DNA of 64,000 nucleotides. It comes from an uncultured Sphingomonadaceae bacterium (GTDB lineage Bacteria > Pseudomonadota > Alphaproteobacteria > Sphingomonadales > Sphingomonadaceae). The notes beneath the pieces are model-generated. The model worked only from the letters and a program-made list of their open reading frames with translations. It was not told the origin of the DNA and made no database searches. Positions 37,435 through 46,663 of the stretch are shown piece after piece; positions within the stretch are counted from its first letter, which is position 1, and each line of letters begins with the position of its first letter. Position numbers and translations under genes: made by a program. The DNA lies in contig CANLQG010000003.1 in assembly GCA_947493195.1 (NCBI GenBank), forward strand, positions 248,001 to 312,000, given 5' to 3'.

Positions 37435-37600
37435 AAAGGAGGTGATCCGATGTCTCATGGTTCAGCAGGGAGGTCGGTGATGACCCATGCGGAGCATATT
37501 CGGTAACTTCTACTCGCCGAGTAAGGTTTCGTGGGCGGTCTAACTGACCGCTGACCATGCGAAGGCCAGTTACGCATCGAGCGTAGCTGGCCTTCTCATT
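37435..37600 (+). ncRNA. Candidate structured small RNA with micro-ORF
   Basis: This non-coding stretch of unusual order starts with AAAGGAGGTGATCC (37435-37448), identical to the reverse complement of the 16S rRNA 3' tail. An 18-codon ORF comes next. Three hairpins follow: TACTC/GAGTA (37511-37523), a perfect GCGGTC/GACCGC (37535-37551), and a near-perfect 15-bp stem GAAGGCCAG..CTGGCCTTC (37561-37595) with an ATCGA loop and a weak U-rich tail. The order suggests a transcript, possibly dual-function. I do not recognise a named family. The remaining DNA between 37289 and 37771 shows no gene. Confidence 0.45.
37450..37506 (+). CDS. 18-codon micro-ORF with a perfect Shine-Dalgarno
   Basis: ATG at 37450, TAA at 37504-37506; the peptide reads MSHGSAGRSVMTHAEHIR. 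The GGAGG core (37438-37442) is seven bases upstream, and the complementarity to the 16S tail extends to 14 nt, far beyond a normal site. It is too short to match any family. Expression is predicted only from the initiation region. Confidence 0.4.
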   Translation: MSHGSAGRSVMTHAEHIR

Positions 37601-37771
37601 TCTGGGGCGCATTCATGATTTCGCCAGCGCTTCCCAAAGGGAGGGCCCAAAGGGAGGGCAGGTGTCGCCCAGCCAAACAACCGTTACAATCTGACCCAAT
37701 GCGTAAGCAGAATGTCGGCTTTCGTCAGATATGCAGGGAACGGTCAACGTCCGCGAAGGGGTGGTGAGCAG

Positions 37772-38290
37772 TCATTCCGTTAACGTGGCGGAACAATCCA
37801 TCGTCACCGGATAGGACAGTCGAAATGGATCACCTTTTGACTGATCGGAAAAAAGATAAGCTCTAACTTCGCTGAACTCCAAAATGCCGTCATCGTTTAG
37901 AGTCATTATGTTTAGCCAATCGCGTCCGAAGCGATCGTTTTCGAGCCTCAACAAGACACCATTTGGGTTTCCGACACTATCTATAAAGACGCTACCTCGA
38001 GCTGAGGTTTTAAATTTCTCATCTTCGATTTCCACGATCGCACTACCGGAGAAATCGTAAAGCCGGTCCTCGAACGGGTCATCGACATGACCTCTCACGG
38101 TGACGCGCTTGATGGGTTGGCTTAGGCCTCCGAACGCAAAAGCATTATCTGTTGATTCAGCATCGAAATCGCACTCGAAATTGTCTGCCGCAACGTGCGG
38201 CTGGATTATCGGGAACCAAAAGTAGATCAAAGCTCCCCAGAAAATTGCTACTCCGGCGAGATAGAGACCACGCTTTACGTTGTCAGTCAT
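37772..38290 (-). CDS. Hypothetical membrane-anchored protein
   Basis: 172 aa. One N-terminal membrane helix (YLAGVAIFWGALIYFWFPII, residues 10-29) is followed by about 140 residues that appear exported and beta-rich, with two Cys (CDFDAES near 40 and DCSATLTE at the end) that could pair. No domain is recognised. Base composition is clearly lower in GC than the neighbours, which suggests recent arrival. The 189 bp to the phytase gene hold nothing supportable. Confidence 0.6.
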   Translation of the reverse strand: MTDNVKRGLYLAGVAIFWGALIYFWFPIIQPHVAADNFECDFDAESTDNAFAFGGLSQPIKRVTVRGHVDDPFEDRLYDFSGSAIVEIEDEKFKTSARGSVFIDSVGNPNGVLLRLENDRFGRDWLNIMTLNDDGILEFSEVRAYLFSDQSKGDPFRLSYPVTMDCSATLTE

Positions 38291-38479
38291 GACAGGTTCT
38301 TGCCATTCGAACCCTACGTCCGCAATCGGGTCGTTAGCCGACAGGCTGCTTTTGTCTGAAAAGCCCGTATTGCTGCCAGTCCGCTTTCAGGCGGCAAGCA
38401 AGGTTTGCCGAACGTCCGATTACAGCATGGAAGGCGGGCGGGACATTCCGGCCCCACCCTGACCAACTCCTGACGCAGT

Positions 38480-39493
38480 CTAGATACCAAGTGCGGCGCG
38501 GATCGCTTCCCAACTCACCAGCTTGAAGTTCTGTGCATCGGGCGGGTTCATGCCGTCCTGCGCCACGAAAAGGCCTTGCGGATAGTCTGGCCCGAAGCTG
38601 CGGATATCCAGTTCTATACCGTCGGTTTCCTCGGCACCGCCCAAGGTGCCCTCGACTATGGCGAAGCGGCCCATCGGGGTCATTCCCGGCAAGGCGAACA
38701 CGGCAAAGGCGTTGTCGCCCTGGCTGGAGGCGATCAGGTATCCGCCATCCTCGCCTTCCGCCGCAATGGCCAGACCTTCGACATCAGCGACAAGGTACTG
38801 GTTGTCGATGGCGGCCACGAGTTCGCCGGTGGTTGCGCCATCGGCAAAGCGCCAGATGCCCGCCATTTCCTCGCCCACGTAGAGCGTGCCGTCACGCTCG
38901 TCGTAGATACAGCCTTCGGGCTGGCTGGGCACGGACATTTCGCGCACCAGTTCGGCCCTTGGGATTTCACCCGGAGCCCATTCGGCGATCTCGTATTCGC
39001 GCAGATTGCCTTCTTTCGTCACCATCAAAGCGGTGAGCGAGCCGTGCTGGCTCATGCAGAAACCGTAGCCCTCGCCCGGCCCGCTGGGAAAGCGCGCAAG
39101 CGGGGTCAGCTCTCCGCTGGCCGTATCGAGCGTGAAAGTGGAGATGTGCGAATTGGCAAGGTCGATCCGGTCACTGGCGGCGACGAGCACGGTGCCGTCT
39201 TCCAGTTCCACCAGGTCGACATTGTTGACGGCGCCCGCGTCGATGAAGCTGCGAATCCGGCCATCGAGGCCGTAGACATAAAGCCCCGCCTTCTTGTCGG
39301 TCGCGACGATCAGGCTTTGTGACGGGTCCGCCGCGTTGCGCCAGATCGCCGGATCGTCGGCCGCGTCCTCGTTCGCGGTCCCTACCGGCTCAGTCTCGCC
39401 AGTGGCGACAACCGACACCGGGGGAAGACCGGTAGGCGTGGTGGCGCAGCCTGCAAGCAGGGCCGCGGCGATGGTCATGGTTGCGATACGCAT
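38480..39493 (-). CDS. Beta-propeller phytase, lipoprotein
   Basis: 337 aa. Residues 1-16 are a lipoprotein signal with lipobox LLAGC. The six-bladed propeller pattern of 3-phytases follows: DAADDPAIWRNAADPSQSLIVATDKKAGLYVYGLDG (in parts), VNNVDL, FCMSQHGSLTALMVTKEG, PSQPEGCIYDERDGTLYVGEEMAGIW, DVEGLAIAAEGEDGGYLIASSQGDN. Acidic residues in these blades bind Ca2+ in relatives. The enzyme releases phosphate from phytate outside the cytoplasm. Its start overlaps the stop of the TonB-dependent receptor by one base, so the two form an operon. Confidence 0.9.
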   Translation of the reverse strand: MRIATMTIAAALLAGCATTPTGLPPVSVVATGETEPVGTANEDAADDPAIWRNAADPSQSLIVATDKKAGLYVYGLDGRIRSFIDAGAVNNVDLVELEDGTVLVAASDRIDLANSHISTFTLDTASGELTPLARFPSGPGEGYGFCMSQHGSLTALMVTKEGNLREYEIAEWAPGEIPRAELVREMSVPSQPEGCIYDERDGTLYVGEEMAGIWRFADGATTGELVAAIDNQYLVADVEGLAIAAEGEDGGYLIASSQGDNAFAVFALPGMTPMGRFAIVEGTLGGAEETDGIELDIRSFGPDYPQGLFVAQDGMNPPDAQNFKLVSWEAIRAALGI

Positions 39494-42417
39494 CAGAACG
39501 TCACCCGCACGCCGCCCTTGAAGGTGCGGCCGTAGATTTCATACTGGTAGTTGTTCTGCCGCCCGCCCACGGTGTTGTAGGCGAAATATTCGGCATCGGT
39601 CAGGTTGATGGCTTCCACGAACACCTGCACGCCTTCCAGCACGGTGAAACGGGCGCTGGCGTCCAGCTGGAAGTGGCTGTCCACGAAGCGATATTGTTCC
39701 GGATCGCCGCCCAATTCATCCAGGTAGTCGTCGCGGTATGTGCCAGCGAGGCGCAGCGATACCGGACCCTTTTCGTAACCCAGCACGCCGTTCAGCGTAT
39801 GCTTGCTGGAGGCAGGCAGCGGGATGGTGTTGATACCATCGCCAAAGCCCTGCCCGAACAGGTCCAGCGACCCATCGGAGATTGTGGCCGTGGCATCTGT
39901 GTAGGTGTAATTCGCCTGCGTCAGCAGCCCGTCGAAGGGAGCAGGCAGCATGTCCCACTGCATGGCGAAGCCCAGTTCGATGCCCCACACCTCGGCACTG
40001 TCGCCGTTCACGGGGATCGCGGCCTCGTTGAAGGCGATGCCATTGAACACCAGCAGTTCGTCCGGCCCGATTTCGTCGTCACCGTCCAGGTCTTCGGCTT
40101 CGTAGTCGACTGTGACGATGTAGTTGGAAATATCCTTGTAGAAGAACCCGGCGCTCACCGCGCCGTTGCCGCCAAAGTAGTATTCGACGCCGGCATCGAA
40201 GTTCCATGCCTCGTACGGATCGAGGTTCGAATTACCGAATTCGCCTTCCACTTCGTCATCGTCGTTGCGTTCGGTGATGAAGCGCGGGGCGAGCTGGGCG
40301 AAGCCGGGACGCACAAGGCTGCGATAGCCCGCCGCGCGGAATACCACGTCGTCCACCGGCTCGTAACGAATGTTCAGGCTCGGCAGCCAGAAGCCGTAGT
40401 TGGCGGGCGTGGTCTGCGGGGTGACAATGACGGTATCGTCGGTGGCGATGGAGCCATCGGGCAGGTTGCCGTCCTCTTCCACCAGCAGGGTGAAATTGCC
40501 GACGATATCGGTCTGCGTGTATTCGTGGCGAACGCCGCCGATCACGGTCAGGCTGTCGCTTTCCCAGCGGCCCAGCAGGTATCCGGCGTAGATGTCTTCC
40601 TCGATCGCGTAGTCCTCCGCCGCGCTGTCGAACAGGCTGTCGGCTTCCTGCAACTCGAAAGCATCCCGGTTGGCGAAGAAGAAGTCGCTGGCGCCGGTGT
40701 AACTCGCGACCGGCGAGATATCGGTGATGCGATAGGTCTGCTCACCGACGAAATCGGCGAGGGACACATCGTCGATTTCGAAGAAGCGGATTTCCCCGTT
40801 GAAGCTCTTCTCGCGCCAGCGGCCCTTGAAGCCCGTCTGCAGCGTAAACACGCCGGCATCGCTGGCGAATTCGCGGCCAACATCGAAGCGCGCCGAATAC
40901 TCGGTGTCTTCGGAGTCGGAGAGGTCGGTCAGTTCCACCTCGTCCAGTTCGTAGAGAGAAGCATCGGTGAAGTTCGCGGTGCTGGTGGAGAACATCGGCA
41001 CGCGCGGATCGGAGTAGTCGAACGTCACGGCCAGCGGATTGCGCTCGCCCGGATCGTCCGGGTGTTCGCCGAAGAAGTCCTGCGCGAACACGATGGGATC
41101 GATGCTGTCGTTCTCCTTCTCGCTCGACTGCGCCCAGCTGCCCGAATACTCGATGGTCCAGGGGCCGGTCTGCGTCTCGCCGCCGAAGCTGAGCGAATAG
41201 ATTTCCTGCCGCTCGAAACGGTCCTTGATGTCGCGTTCCACCGTGGCCTCGAACGGGTCTTCGTCCGCGTCGGCCTGGTCGGGCGTGGAGAAGGTGACGG
41301 TGTTACCGCTGCCCGATACTGCGGAATCGCCAAAGTCGAAGATCGTGCGGCGGCGGTATTCCTGGTCGTCGAACCGGCTGTAGAGGCCGCGTGCGTAGAG
41401 CGTCGTCGTGTCGGACGGGCGCAGGTCGAAGCCGAGCGAAGCGGAGATGCGTTCGCGCTCGACGTCGTAGTCGCGGTATTCGACGCTCTCGGCATAGACG
41501 AGGCCGTCGTCCTCGACCCAGTCGTCCGCCTCGATATTGTCGGTCTCGAAGAAGCGGTTGTAGTAGGACAGGCCGCCCGAAATGCCGAAATTGTCGGTCA
41601 GGCGATAGGCGAAGTTGATGCTCCCCTTGGGATTCAGCTCCTCGGAATATTCGTTGTAGCTGCCTTCTGCGGAAACGGTCACGAAGTTGCCGCGCCGGTC
41701 GAAGGCGGAGACGGTGTTGATCTCGATGCTGGCGCCGATGGTGTCGGCATCCATGTCCGGCGTCAGCGACTTTTTCACCTCGATGCTCTCGATGATGTCG
41801 CTGCCGATGACGTCCAGCGCCACGGCGCGGATATCGCCTTCGGGTGCGGGCAGGCGAACGCCATTGACGGACGTGGCATTGAGGTTCGGATCAAGGCCGC
41901 GCACGGCCACGAAGCGGCCTTCGCCCTGGTCGTTCAGCACGTTCACGCCGGGCAGGCGGCGCAGGCTTTCAGCCACGTTCTGATCCGGGAACTGGCCGAT
42001 GGCATCGCGCGTCAGCACGTCGACGATCGTGTCGCTGGCGTATTCGCGGCTCAGCGCGTTGGCCTGGTTGGCGCGCTGGCCGTAGACGAGGATGTTCCCG
42101 TCTTCGCTGCCCAGCAGGAAGTTGGTCGTGACCACGCCCTCCTCAGGGACCTCGACCACCTGCGTTTCGGTCGGCACGCCGACGTAACGTACCTCGATTG
42201 TCCAGGTGCCGGCCGGCAGATCCGTGATCCGGAATGATCCGTCGCGCTGGGTTGTTACCTGCCGGTTGAGTTCCGGGATGCGTACGACGGCAGATTGCAG
42301 GGCCACGGTGTCGCTGGCGTCGATCACGACGCCTGTTACGTCGCCAGCCAGGGCGGGAGTGGCGCAAAGCGCGATAGTGGCGATGCTGGCAGAGCCGAGC
42401 AAACGAACGTTGATCAT
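39493..42417 (-). CDS. TonB-dependent receptor linked to phytase
   Basis: 974 aa. A signal peptide (LGSASIATIALCATPALAG) is followed by a carboxypeptidase-regulatory-like domain (about 25-105: GVVIDASDTVALQSAVVRI...RDGSFRITDLPAGTWTIEVRY). The plug comes next (DAIGQFPDQNVAESLRRLPGVNVLNDQGEGRFVAVRGLDPNLNA, in parts), then a 22-strand-type barrel ending in GVRVTF with a terminal Phe. Receptors of this type import ligands across the outer membrane with TonB energy. Coupling to a phytase suggests phytate or a phosphate-containing breakdown product as ligand. This is inference from context. Confidence 0.92.
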   Translation of the reverse strand: MINVRLLGSASIATIALCATPALAGDVTGVVIDASDTVALQSAVVRIPELNRQVTTQRDGSFRITDLPAGTWTIEVRYVGVPTETQVVEVPEEGVVTTNFLLGSEDGNILVYGQRANQANALSREYASDTIVDVLTRDAIGQFPDQNVAESLRRLPGVNVLNDQGEGRFVAVRGLDPNLNATSVNGVRLPAPEGDIRAVALDVIGSDIIESIEVKKSLTPDMDADTIGASIEINTVSAFDRRGNFVTVSAEGSYNEYSEELNPKGSINFAYRLTDNFGISGGLSYYNRFFETDNIEADDWVEDDGLVYAESVEYRDYDVERERISASLGFDLRPSDTTTLYARGLYSRFDDQEYRRRTIFDFGDSAVSGSGNTVTFSTPDQADADEDPFEATVERDIKDRFERQEIYSLSFGGETQTGPWTIEYSGSWAQSSEKENDSIDPIVFAQDFFGEHPDDPGERNPLAVTFDYSDPRVPMFSTSTANFTDASLYELDEVELTDLSDSEDTEYSARFDVGREFASDAGVFTLQTGFKGRWREKSFNGEIRFFEIDDVSLADFVGEQTYRITDISPVASYTGASDFFFANRDAFELQEADSLFDSAAEDYAIEEDIYAGYLLGRWESDSLTVIGGVRHEYTQTDIVGNFTLLVEEDGNLPDGSIATDDTVIVTPQTTPANYGFWLPSLNIRYEPVDDVVFRAAGYRSLVRPGFAQLAPRFITERNDDDEVEGEFGNSNLDPYEAWNFDAGVEYYFGGNGAVSAGFFYKDISNYIVTVDYEAEDLDGDDEIGPDELLVFNGIAFNEAAIPVNGDSAEVWGIELGFAMQWDMLPAPFDGLLTQANYTYTDATATISDGSLDLFGQGFGDGINTIPLPASSKHTLNGVLGYEKGPVSLRLAGTYRDDYLDELGGDPEQYRFVDSHFQLDASARFTVLEGVQVFVEAINLTDAEYFAYNTVGGRQNNYQYEIYGRTFKGGVRVTF

Positions 42418-42423
42418 TGATTC

Positions 42424-42444
42424 CCTCCGAACTGATGTCGGAGG
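42424..42444 (-). promoter_or_regulatory. Hairpin sequestering the TonB-receptor ribosome-binding site
   Basis: On the minus strand CCTCCGA (42444-42438) and TCGGAGG (42430-42424) form a perfect 7-bp stem with a 7-nt loop. The second arm contains the whole Shine-Dalgarno GGAGG of the receptor gene, whose ATG is at 42417. If it folds, translation of the receptor and the coupled phytase would be reduced until it opens. Confidence 0.55.
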
Positions 42445-42462
42445 CGCAAGTATTGATTTTGC

Positions 42463-42491
42463 ATGACCGCTTCGCGACTACGGCATGACAC
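42463..42491 (-). promoter_or_regulatory. Pho-box-like triple repeat upstream of the receptor-phytase operon
   Basis: On the minus strand the 7-mers GTGTCAT (42491-42485), TAGTCGC (42480-42474) and CGGTCAT (42469-42463) are each separated by exactly 4 bp. The PhoB consensus is CTGTCAT-N4-CTGTCAT with the same 11-bp period. The outer units match well and the middle one poorly. Control of a phytase operon by PhoB would make sense; this is a proposal. Confidence 0.4.
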
Positions 42492-42656
42492 TTGTGTGAA
42501 CTGTATGACGCGATGACTTCACTTGTCAGCCCGGGGTGCGACGGTGGTCCGGCAATGGCGAGAGGCGTGGCCGGTTGTCCGGGATCGATTCTCGTCCGAC
42601 AGGTGGAAGACGCGAAGCTCTTGCCTCTCCCCGCGCCCTTGCCTAATCGCGTGACC

Positions 42657-43733
42657 ATGAAATTCGAGCATATCCAGCACCCCGCCCCCGTCCCCGGCGC
42701 CACCCGTGCGCAGGCCATTGCCGATCCCGGTTTTGGCAAGGTGTTCACCGATCACATGGTGATGATCGACTATGACGAGGGAGAAGGCTGGCACAATGCC
42801 ACGCTCGGTCCGTGCGAGCCCATTCCGCTGCACCCGGCGGCGAGCGTGCTGCATTATGCGCAGGAAATCTTCGAGGGGCTGAAGGCGTACAAGCTGGCCG
42901 ATGGCAGCATGGCGCTGTTCCGGCCCGAGGCGAATGCGAAGCGTTTCAACGAAAGTGCCAAGCGCCTCGCCATGCCGGAATTGCCCGAGGACCTGTTCAT
43001 CGAGGCGGTGAAGCAGGTGGTGAAGAAGGACGCCGACTGGTTCCCCGGCGTCGAGGGCGGTTCGCTCTACATCCGTCCCTTCATGTTCGCGAACGAGCAT
43101 TTCCTGGGCGTGCGTCCGGCGACGAAGTACAAGTTCATCGTGATCCTCTCCCCCGCCGGCAACTACTTCAAGTCAGGCGCGCCGGCGGTGTCCGTATGGA
43201 TCAGCGACTACACCCGCGCCGCTCCCGGCGGCACCGGTGCCGCCAAGTGCGGCGGCAACTACGCCGCCAGTCTCGTCCCCACGGGAGAGGCTTTTGCGAA
43301 GGGGCATGACCAGACGGTGTTCCTCGACGCGGCGGAACGCAAGTGGATCGAGGAACTGGGTGGCATGAACCTGTTCTTCGTGTTCGACGACGGGCGCATG
43401 ATCACGCCTCCGCTGGGCGGCACGATCCTGCCCGGCATCACGCGTGATTCGATTATCACGCTGGCGCGCGAACAGGGCCTCGACGTGGCCGAGGAAATGT
43501 ATTCCATCGACCAGTGGCGCGAGGATGCGCAAAGCGGCAAGCTGGTGGAAACCTTTGCCTGCGGTACGGCTGCGGTCGTCACCGCGGTGGGCAAGGTTGC
43601 CGGGCGCGAGGGTGAGTTCACCATCGGCGGCGGCGGGCCGGGACAGCTTACCACCACGATCCGCGAGAAACTGGTCGGCATCCAGCGCGGCACCGTGGAG
43701 GACACCCACGGCTGGGTGATGAAGCTCGACTAG
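42657..43733 (+). CDS. ilvE: Branched-chain amino acid aminotransferase
   Basis: PLP-dependent last step of valine, leucine and isoleucine synthesis. The start is MKFEHIQHPAPVPG (42657); the upstream frame is open without similarity. The 358-aa length and the motifs LHYAQEIFEGLKAYKLADG, LYIRPFMFANE, KCGGNYAASLVPTGEA (with the PLP lysine in the KCGGNYA region of this class), GGMNLFFVF and ETFACGTAAVVTAVG match class IV aminotransferases of the IlvE type. It is convergent with the GST gene, overlapping by 4 bp at the stops. Confidence 0.93.
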   Translation: MKFEHIQHPAPVPGATRAQAIADPGFGKVFTDHMVMIDYDEGEGWHNATLGPCEPIPLHPAASVLHYAQEIFEGLKAYKLADGSMALFRPEANAKRFNESAKRLAMPELPEDLFIEAVKQVVKKDADWFPGVEGGSLYIRPFMFANEHFLGVRPATKYKFIVILSPAGNYFKSGAPAVSVWISDYTRAAPGGTGAAKCGGNYAASLVPTGEAFAKGHDQTVFLDAAERKWIEELGGMNLFFVFDDGRMITPPLGGTILPGITRDSIITLAREQGLDVAEEMYSIDQWREDAQSGKLVETFACGTAAVVTAVGKVAGREGEFTIGGGGPGQLTTTIREKLVGIQRGTVEDTHGWVMKLD

Positions 43734-44380
43734 AGCGCCATCGCCACAGGTTCCTGCCCCGGCTTCCACGGCTTTTCCCGCTGCATCACCGTCTTGAACA
43801 GCGGCGATCGCAGGTGCCCTTCCAGCCACGGGTGGAGGTGCGGCAGGTCAGCAGCATCGAACCATTCGCGATCATGGTTGGCGAACTGGCGGATGAAGGG
43901 GAAGATCGCCGCATCCGCGATGCCGCGCCGCTCTCCGCATAGCTGGCCGCCCTCGGACAGCCGCGCGTCCAGCTTTTTGAGGAATTGCAGGCCCCGCGCG
44001 CGGTGCGGCAGCGGGTCGCAATCGTCGTAGCGGTTGGGATACTTGTAGTGGTCCAGCGCGTGCTTGAACGGGCCATCGCACTCCGCGATCAGGTCCGGAT
44101 CGTCGCGCTCCAGCCAGCCTTCGGGATCGTTCCGGGCGAGCGCCCAGCGCATCACCTCGATGCTTTCCTCGATCACTGTGCCATCAGGCAGCACCAGCAC
44201 CGGCACCGTGCCCTTGGGCGATGCGTCCAGCATGGTATCGGGCTTGTCCGACAGTTTGACCTCGCGCAGCTCGCACGCCGTCCCGCTCACCACCAGCGCC
44301 AACCGCCCGCGCATGGCGTAGGGGCAGCGGCGGAAGCTATAGAGAATACGGTCAGGAATGGTCGTCTGGCTTCGGGTCAT
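43730..44380 (-). CDS. Glutathione S-transferase family protein
   Basis: 216 aa. An N-terminal thioredoxin-like domain carries [23 protein letters not shown], with the CPYA motif near residue 19, then [25 protein letters not shown] (in parts), the cis-Pro and glutathione-binding ES. A helical C-terminal domain follows ([20 protein letters not shown]). CPYA-type motifs occur in GSTs with glutaredoxin-like activity. The start overlaps the trhO stop by 29 bp, so the two genes are in one transcription unit. Confidence 0.85.
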   Translation of the reverse strand: MTRSQTTIPDRILYSFRRCPYAMRGRLALVVSGTACELREVKLSDKPDTMLDASPKGTVPVLVLPDGTVIEESIEVMRWALARNDPEGWLERDDPDLIAECDGPFKHALDHYKYPNRYDDCDPLPHRARGLQFLKKLDARLSEGGQLCGERRGIADAAIFPFIRQFANHDREWFDAADLPHLHPWLEGHLRSPLFKTVMQREKPWKPGQEPVAMAL

Positions 44381-45350
44381 CGTCCTTCACGAGCTGGTTG
44401 GGCAGTACCGCCCCGACGTGGGCACGCCCTTGTGCCATCGCAAGTACTTCCTGCCGCTGCCGCTCGCGATAGGCCTCGCGCTGTTCGTCGGTGCGTTCGT
44501 CCCAGCAGGCGGGGCAGCTGACCCCTTCCTCGTAGTGCTCGGACTGCATGTCCGCCGCGCAGACCGGGCGGCGACAGGCGAAGCACAGGCCGTAGCTGCC
44601 CAGAGCCAAGCCATGCCCCACGGTCACGCGCTGGTCGAAGACGAAGCACTCGCCGCTCCACATGCTCAGTTCTTGCGGAACGGTCTCCAGGTATTTCAGG
44701 ATGCCGCCGTTCAGGTGGTAGACCTCCTCCACCCCCTCGGCCTTCAGGAAGGCGGTGGACTTTTCGCAGCGGATGCCGCCGGTGCAGTACATCGCCACTT
44801 TCGGTTGCTTACCCTCCCCCAGCAGCCGCTCGCGCTCGGCGCGAAACCATTCGGGGAAGTCGCGGAAGCTGGGCGTTTTCGGATCGATCGCGCCTTCGAA
44901 CTGGCCCACGGCCACTTCATAATCGTTGCGCGTGTCGATCACGATGGTGTCGGGATCGGCGATCAGGTCGTTCCAGTCCTGCGGATCGACGTAGGTGCCC
45001 GCGTTGTGGGCAGGGTCAAGGTCGCCCTGCCCCATCGTGACGATCTCCTGCTTCAGCCGCACCTTGGTGCGGTGGAACGGCATGGTGGCAGCGCCGGAGA
45101 ACTTCACTTCGATATCGGCACAATCCGGCAGCGTGCGGATGTGGGCGAGCACCGCTTCGATCCCCGCAGGCGTGCCCGCGAGGGTGCCGTTGATCCCCTC
45201 CTTCGCCAGCAGCAGCGTGCCCCGTACGCCGTTGTCCCTGCATGCCGCCAACAGCGGTCCGCGCAGCGCGGCGGGATCGTCGAACGTAGCGAAGCGGTAG
45301 AGCGCGGCAACGCGGATGGGCGCATTGTCGATGGGAAGCGAAGCGGACAT
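44352..45350 (-). CDS. trhO: tRNA uridine-34 hydroxylase (rhodanese-domain, TrhO/YceA type)
   Basis: 332 aa from [20 protein letters not shown] (45350); the frame is open upstream without similarity. It has the N-terminal ferredoxin-like part ([18 protein letters not shown]) and a central rhodanese domain with the active Cys in [20 protein letters not shown]. The C-terminus has four Cys ([21 protein letters not shown]) that probably bind zinc. TrhO adds a hydroxyl to uridine 34 of some tRNAs using O2. Confidence 0.92.
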   Translation of the reverse strand: MSASLPIDNAPIRVAALYRFATFDDPAALRGPLLAACRDNGVRGTLLLAKEGINGTLAGTPAGIEAVLAHIRTLPDCADIEVKFSGAATMPFHRTKVRLKQEIVTMGQGDLDPAHNAGTYVDPQDWNDLIADPDTIVIDTRNDYEVAVGQFEGAIDPKTPSFRDFPEWFRAERERLLGEGKQPKVAMYCTGGIRCEKSTAFLKAEGVEEVYHLNGGILKYLETVPQELSMWSGECFVFDQRVTVGHGLALGSYGLCFACRRPVCAADMQSEHYEEGVSCPACWDERTDEQREAYRERQRQEVLAMAQGRAHVGAVLPNQLVKDDDPKPDDHS

Positions 45351-45423
45351 GCGCCGCCCCTTAGCGCTCCGCTGGCGGCGATGCCAGAGCCCCGCGCGGG
45401 GGGCAGCCCGCCTCAAGTCATCC

Positions 45424-45448
45424 GAAACCTTTCCATCCAATTCCCGTT
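45424..45448 (+). promoter_or_regulatory. EcfG-like (general stress response) promoter before the HWE kinase
   Basis: GAAAC (45424-45428) and CGTT (45445-45448) are 16 bp apart, matching the alphaproteobacterial EcfG form GGAAC-N16-CGTT with one mismatch in the -35 box. The kinase start lies about 80 bp downstream. Weak on its own, but the partner gene downstream has a similar box. Confidence 0.35.
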
Positions 45449-45527
45449 CATCGCAGGAAACCTTTGCTCGACCTATGGGTAGATCCACGATATTGTCGGA
45501 ATTACACTTTTTGAAAGCTCGCAAGTG

Positions 45528-46607
45528 ATGAAGGCCGGAACGATAAGTGCCTTTCGGCTCATGAAACACGATCACGCTGATCGGCAGGTCGAGCGGCCTC
45601 TGGGCGAAGAAGGCGCACTGCAGTCTTCCAGCGAGGCGTTCCATGCTCTTGCAGACATCATGCCCCAACTGGTCTGGTCGACATTGCCGGACGGTTCGCA
45701 CGACTATTACAACGCCCGCTGGTACGAGTTCACCGGCGCCCCTGTAGGCTCCACCGATGGCGAAGGGTGGGCTGGCATGTTCCATGAGGAGGACCAGCCC
45801 GGGGCGTGGGAGAAATGGAGCCACAGCCTGAAGACCGGCGAGCCCTACGAAGTCGAGTACCGGCTGCGTCACCATAGCGGCGAATATCGCTGGATGCTTG
45901 GCCGTGCCCTGCCGATCCTGGACGCCAACGGTGTGATCCAGCGGTGGATCGGAACGTGCACCGATATCGAGGACCAGAAGCGCACGGCGCTGGAAAACGA
46001 AATCCTGAGCCAGGAACTCAGCCACCGTATCAAGAACATCTTCGCGATCGTCTCGAGCCTCATCAGCCTTACCGCTCGCGCGAGCGGCGCATTCGGAGAG
46101 CACGCCGGCGAACTGCTCGGACGCATAAAGGCGCTTGGCCGCGCGCACGAAATGGTGCGACCGCATACCGAACGGTCGCGCCCCACTATTGGCATCGTGA
46201 CAATGTCAGGGCTCCTGCAAACGATCCTCGAGGCTTACCCGGCCTATGCCGAAGGCCGGATTACGGTCGTCGGCGGCCAGACCGTGATCGGCAGCAAGGC
46301 TGCCACACCGGTTGCCCTGATCTTCCACGAGCTTGCAACCAATGCGATGAAGTACGGAGCGCTGGCCACGCCAGAAGGTCAGGTCCATCTCGCACTCGAG
46401 GAAGCGGGGGCCGAAATCAAACTGCACTGGCGCGAGACGGGCGCAAATCCCGGTCCAACAGAGGAACTGGCTCCAGGGTTCGGTTCACGGCTGGTCGATC
46501 TGGCGATAAGACAGCAGCTCGGCGGTAGTTACGAGAAGCGGTGGACCGACGACGGTCTCGAAATGTCGATGATAGTGGCACGCGACCGACTGACCGAAAA
46601 CGCCTAG
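45528..46607 (+). CDS. PAS-domain HWE-family histidine kinase
   Basis: 359 aa from ATG 45528; a GTG directly before it and an ATG eleven codons later are also possible. A PAS/PAC region covers about residues 38-155 ([51 protein letters not shown]). The HWE core has phospho-acceptor His in [20 protein letters not shown] (about residue 166), the [14 protein letters not shown]-box (about 267-279), the WRE motif (about 301-303) and a GFGSRLV glycine loop. HWE kinases feed the PhyR general-stress pathway or single-domain regulators. A response regulator gene converges on it 57 bp downstream. Confidence 0.88.
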   Translation: MKAGTISAFRLMKHDHADRQVERPLGEEGALQSSSEAFHALADIMPQLVWSTLPDGSHDYYNARWYEFTGAPVGSTDGEGWAGMFHEEDQPGAWEKWSHSLKTGEPYEVEYRLRHHSGEYRWMLGRALPILDANGVIQRWIGTCTDIEDQKRTALENEILSQELSHRIKNIFAIVSSLISLTARASGAFGEHAGELLGRIKALGRAHEMVRPHTERSRPTIGIVTMSGLLQTILEAYPAYAEGRITVVGGQTVIGSKAATPVALIFHELATNAMKYGALATPEGQVHLALEEAGAEIKLHWRETGANPGPTEELAPGFGSRLVDLAIRQQLGGSYEKRWTDDGLEMSMIVARDRLTENA

Positions 46608-46663
46608 GCCAGCCTTGCTGGTTCAAGCAGCCCAAGGCCACCCCTGGGTTATTCTGGCCCGCC

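Noticed and set aside
37435..37448. Fragment of the 16S rRNA gene 3' end (GGATCACCTCCTTT on the minus strand)
   Set aside because: The 14-nt match does not extend into flanking 16S or ITS sequence; it fits a Shine-Dalgarno site on the plus strand better.
37424..37612. 62-codon minus-strand frame across the micro-ORF region
   Set aside because: It runs through all three hairpins with no ribosome-binding site and no similarity; the plus strand has the clear initiation site.
39481..42237. Very long open frame (over 900 codons) on the plus strand opposite the TonB-dependent receptor
   Set aside because: It mirrors the codon structure of the receptor in GC-rich DNA; its translation shows no domain and has no ribosome-binding site. 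The receptor is certain.
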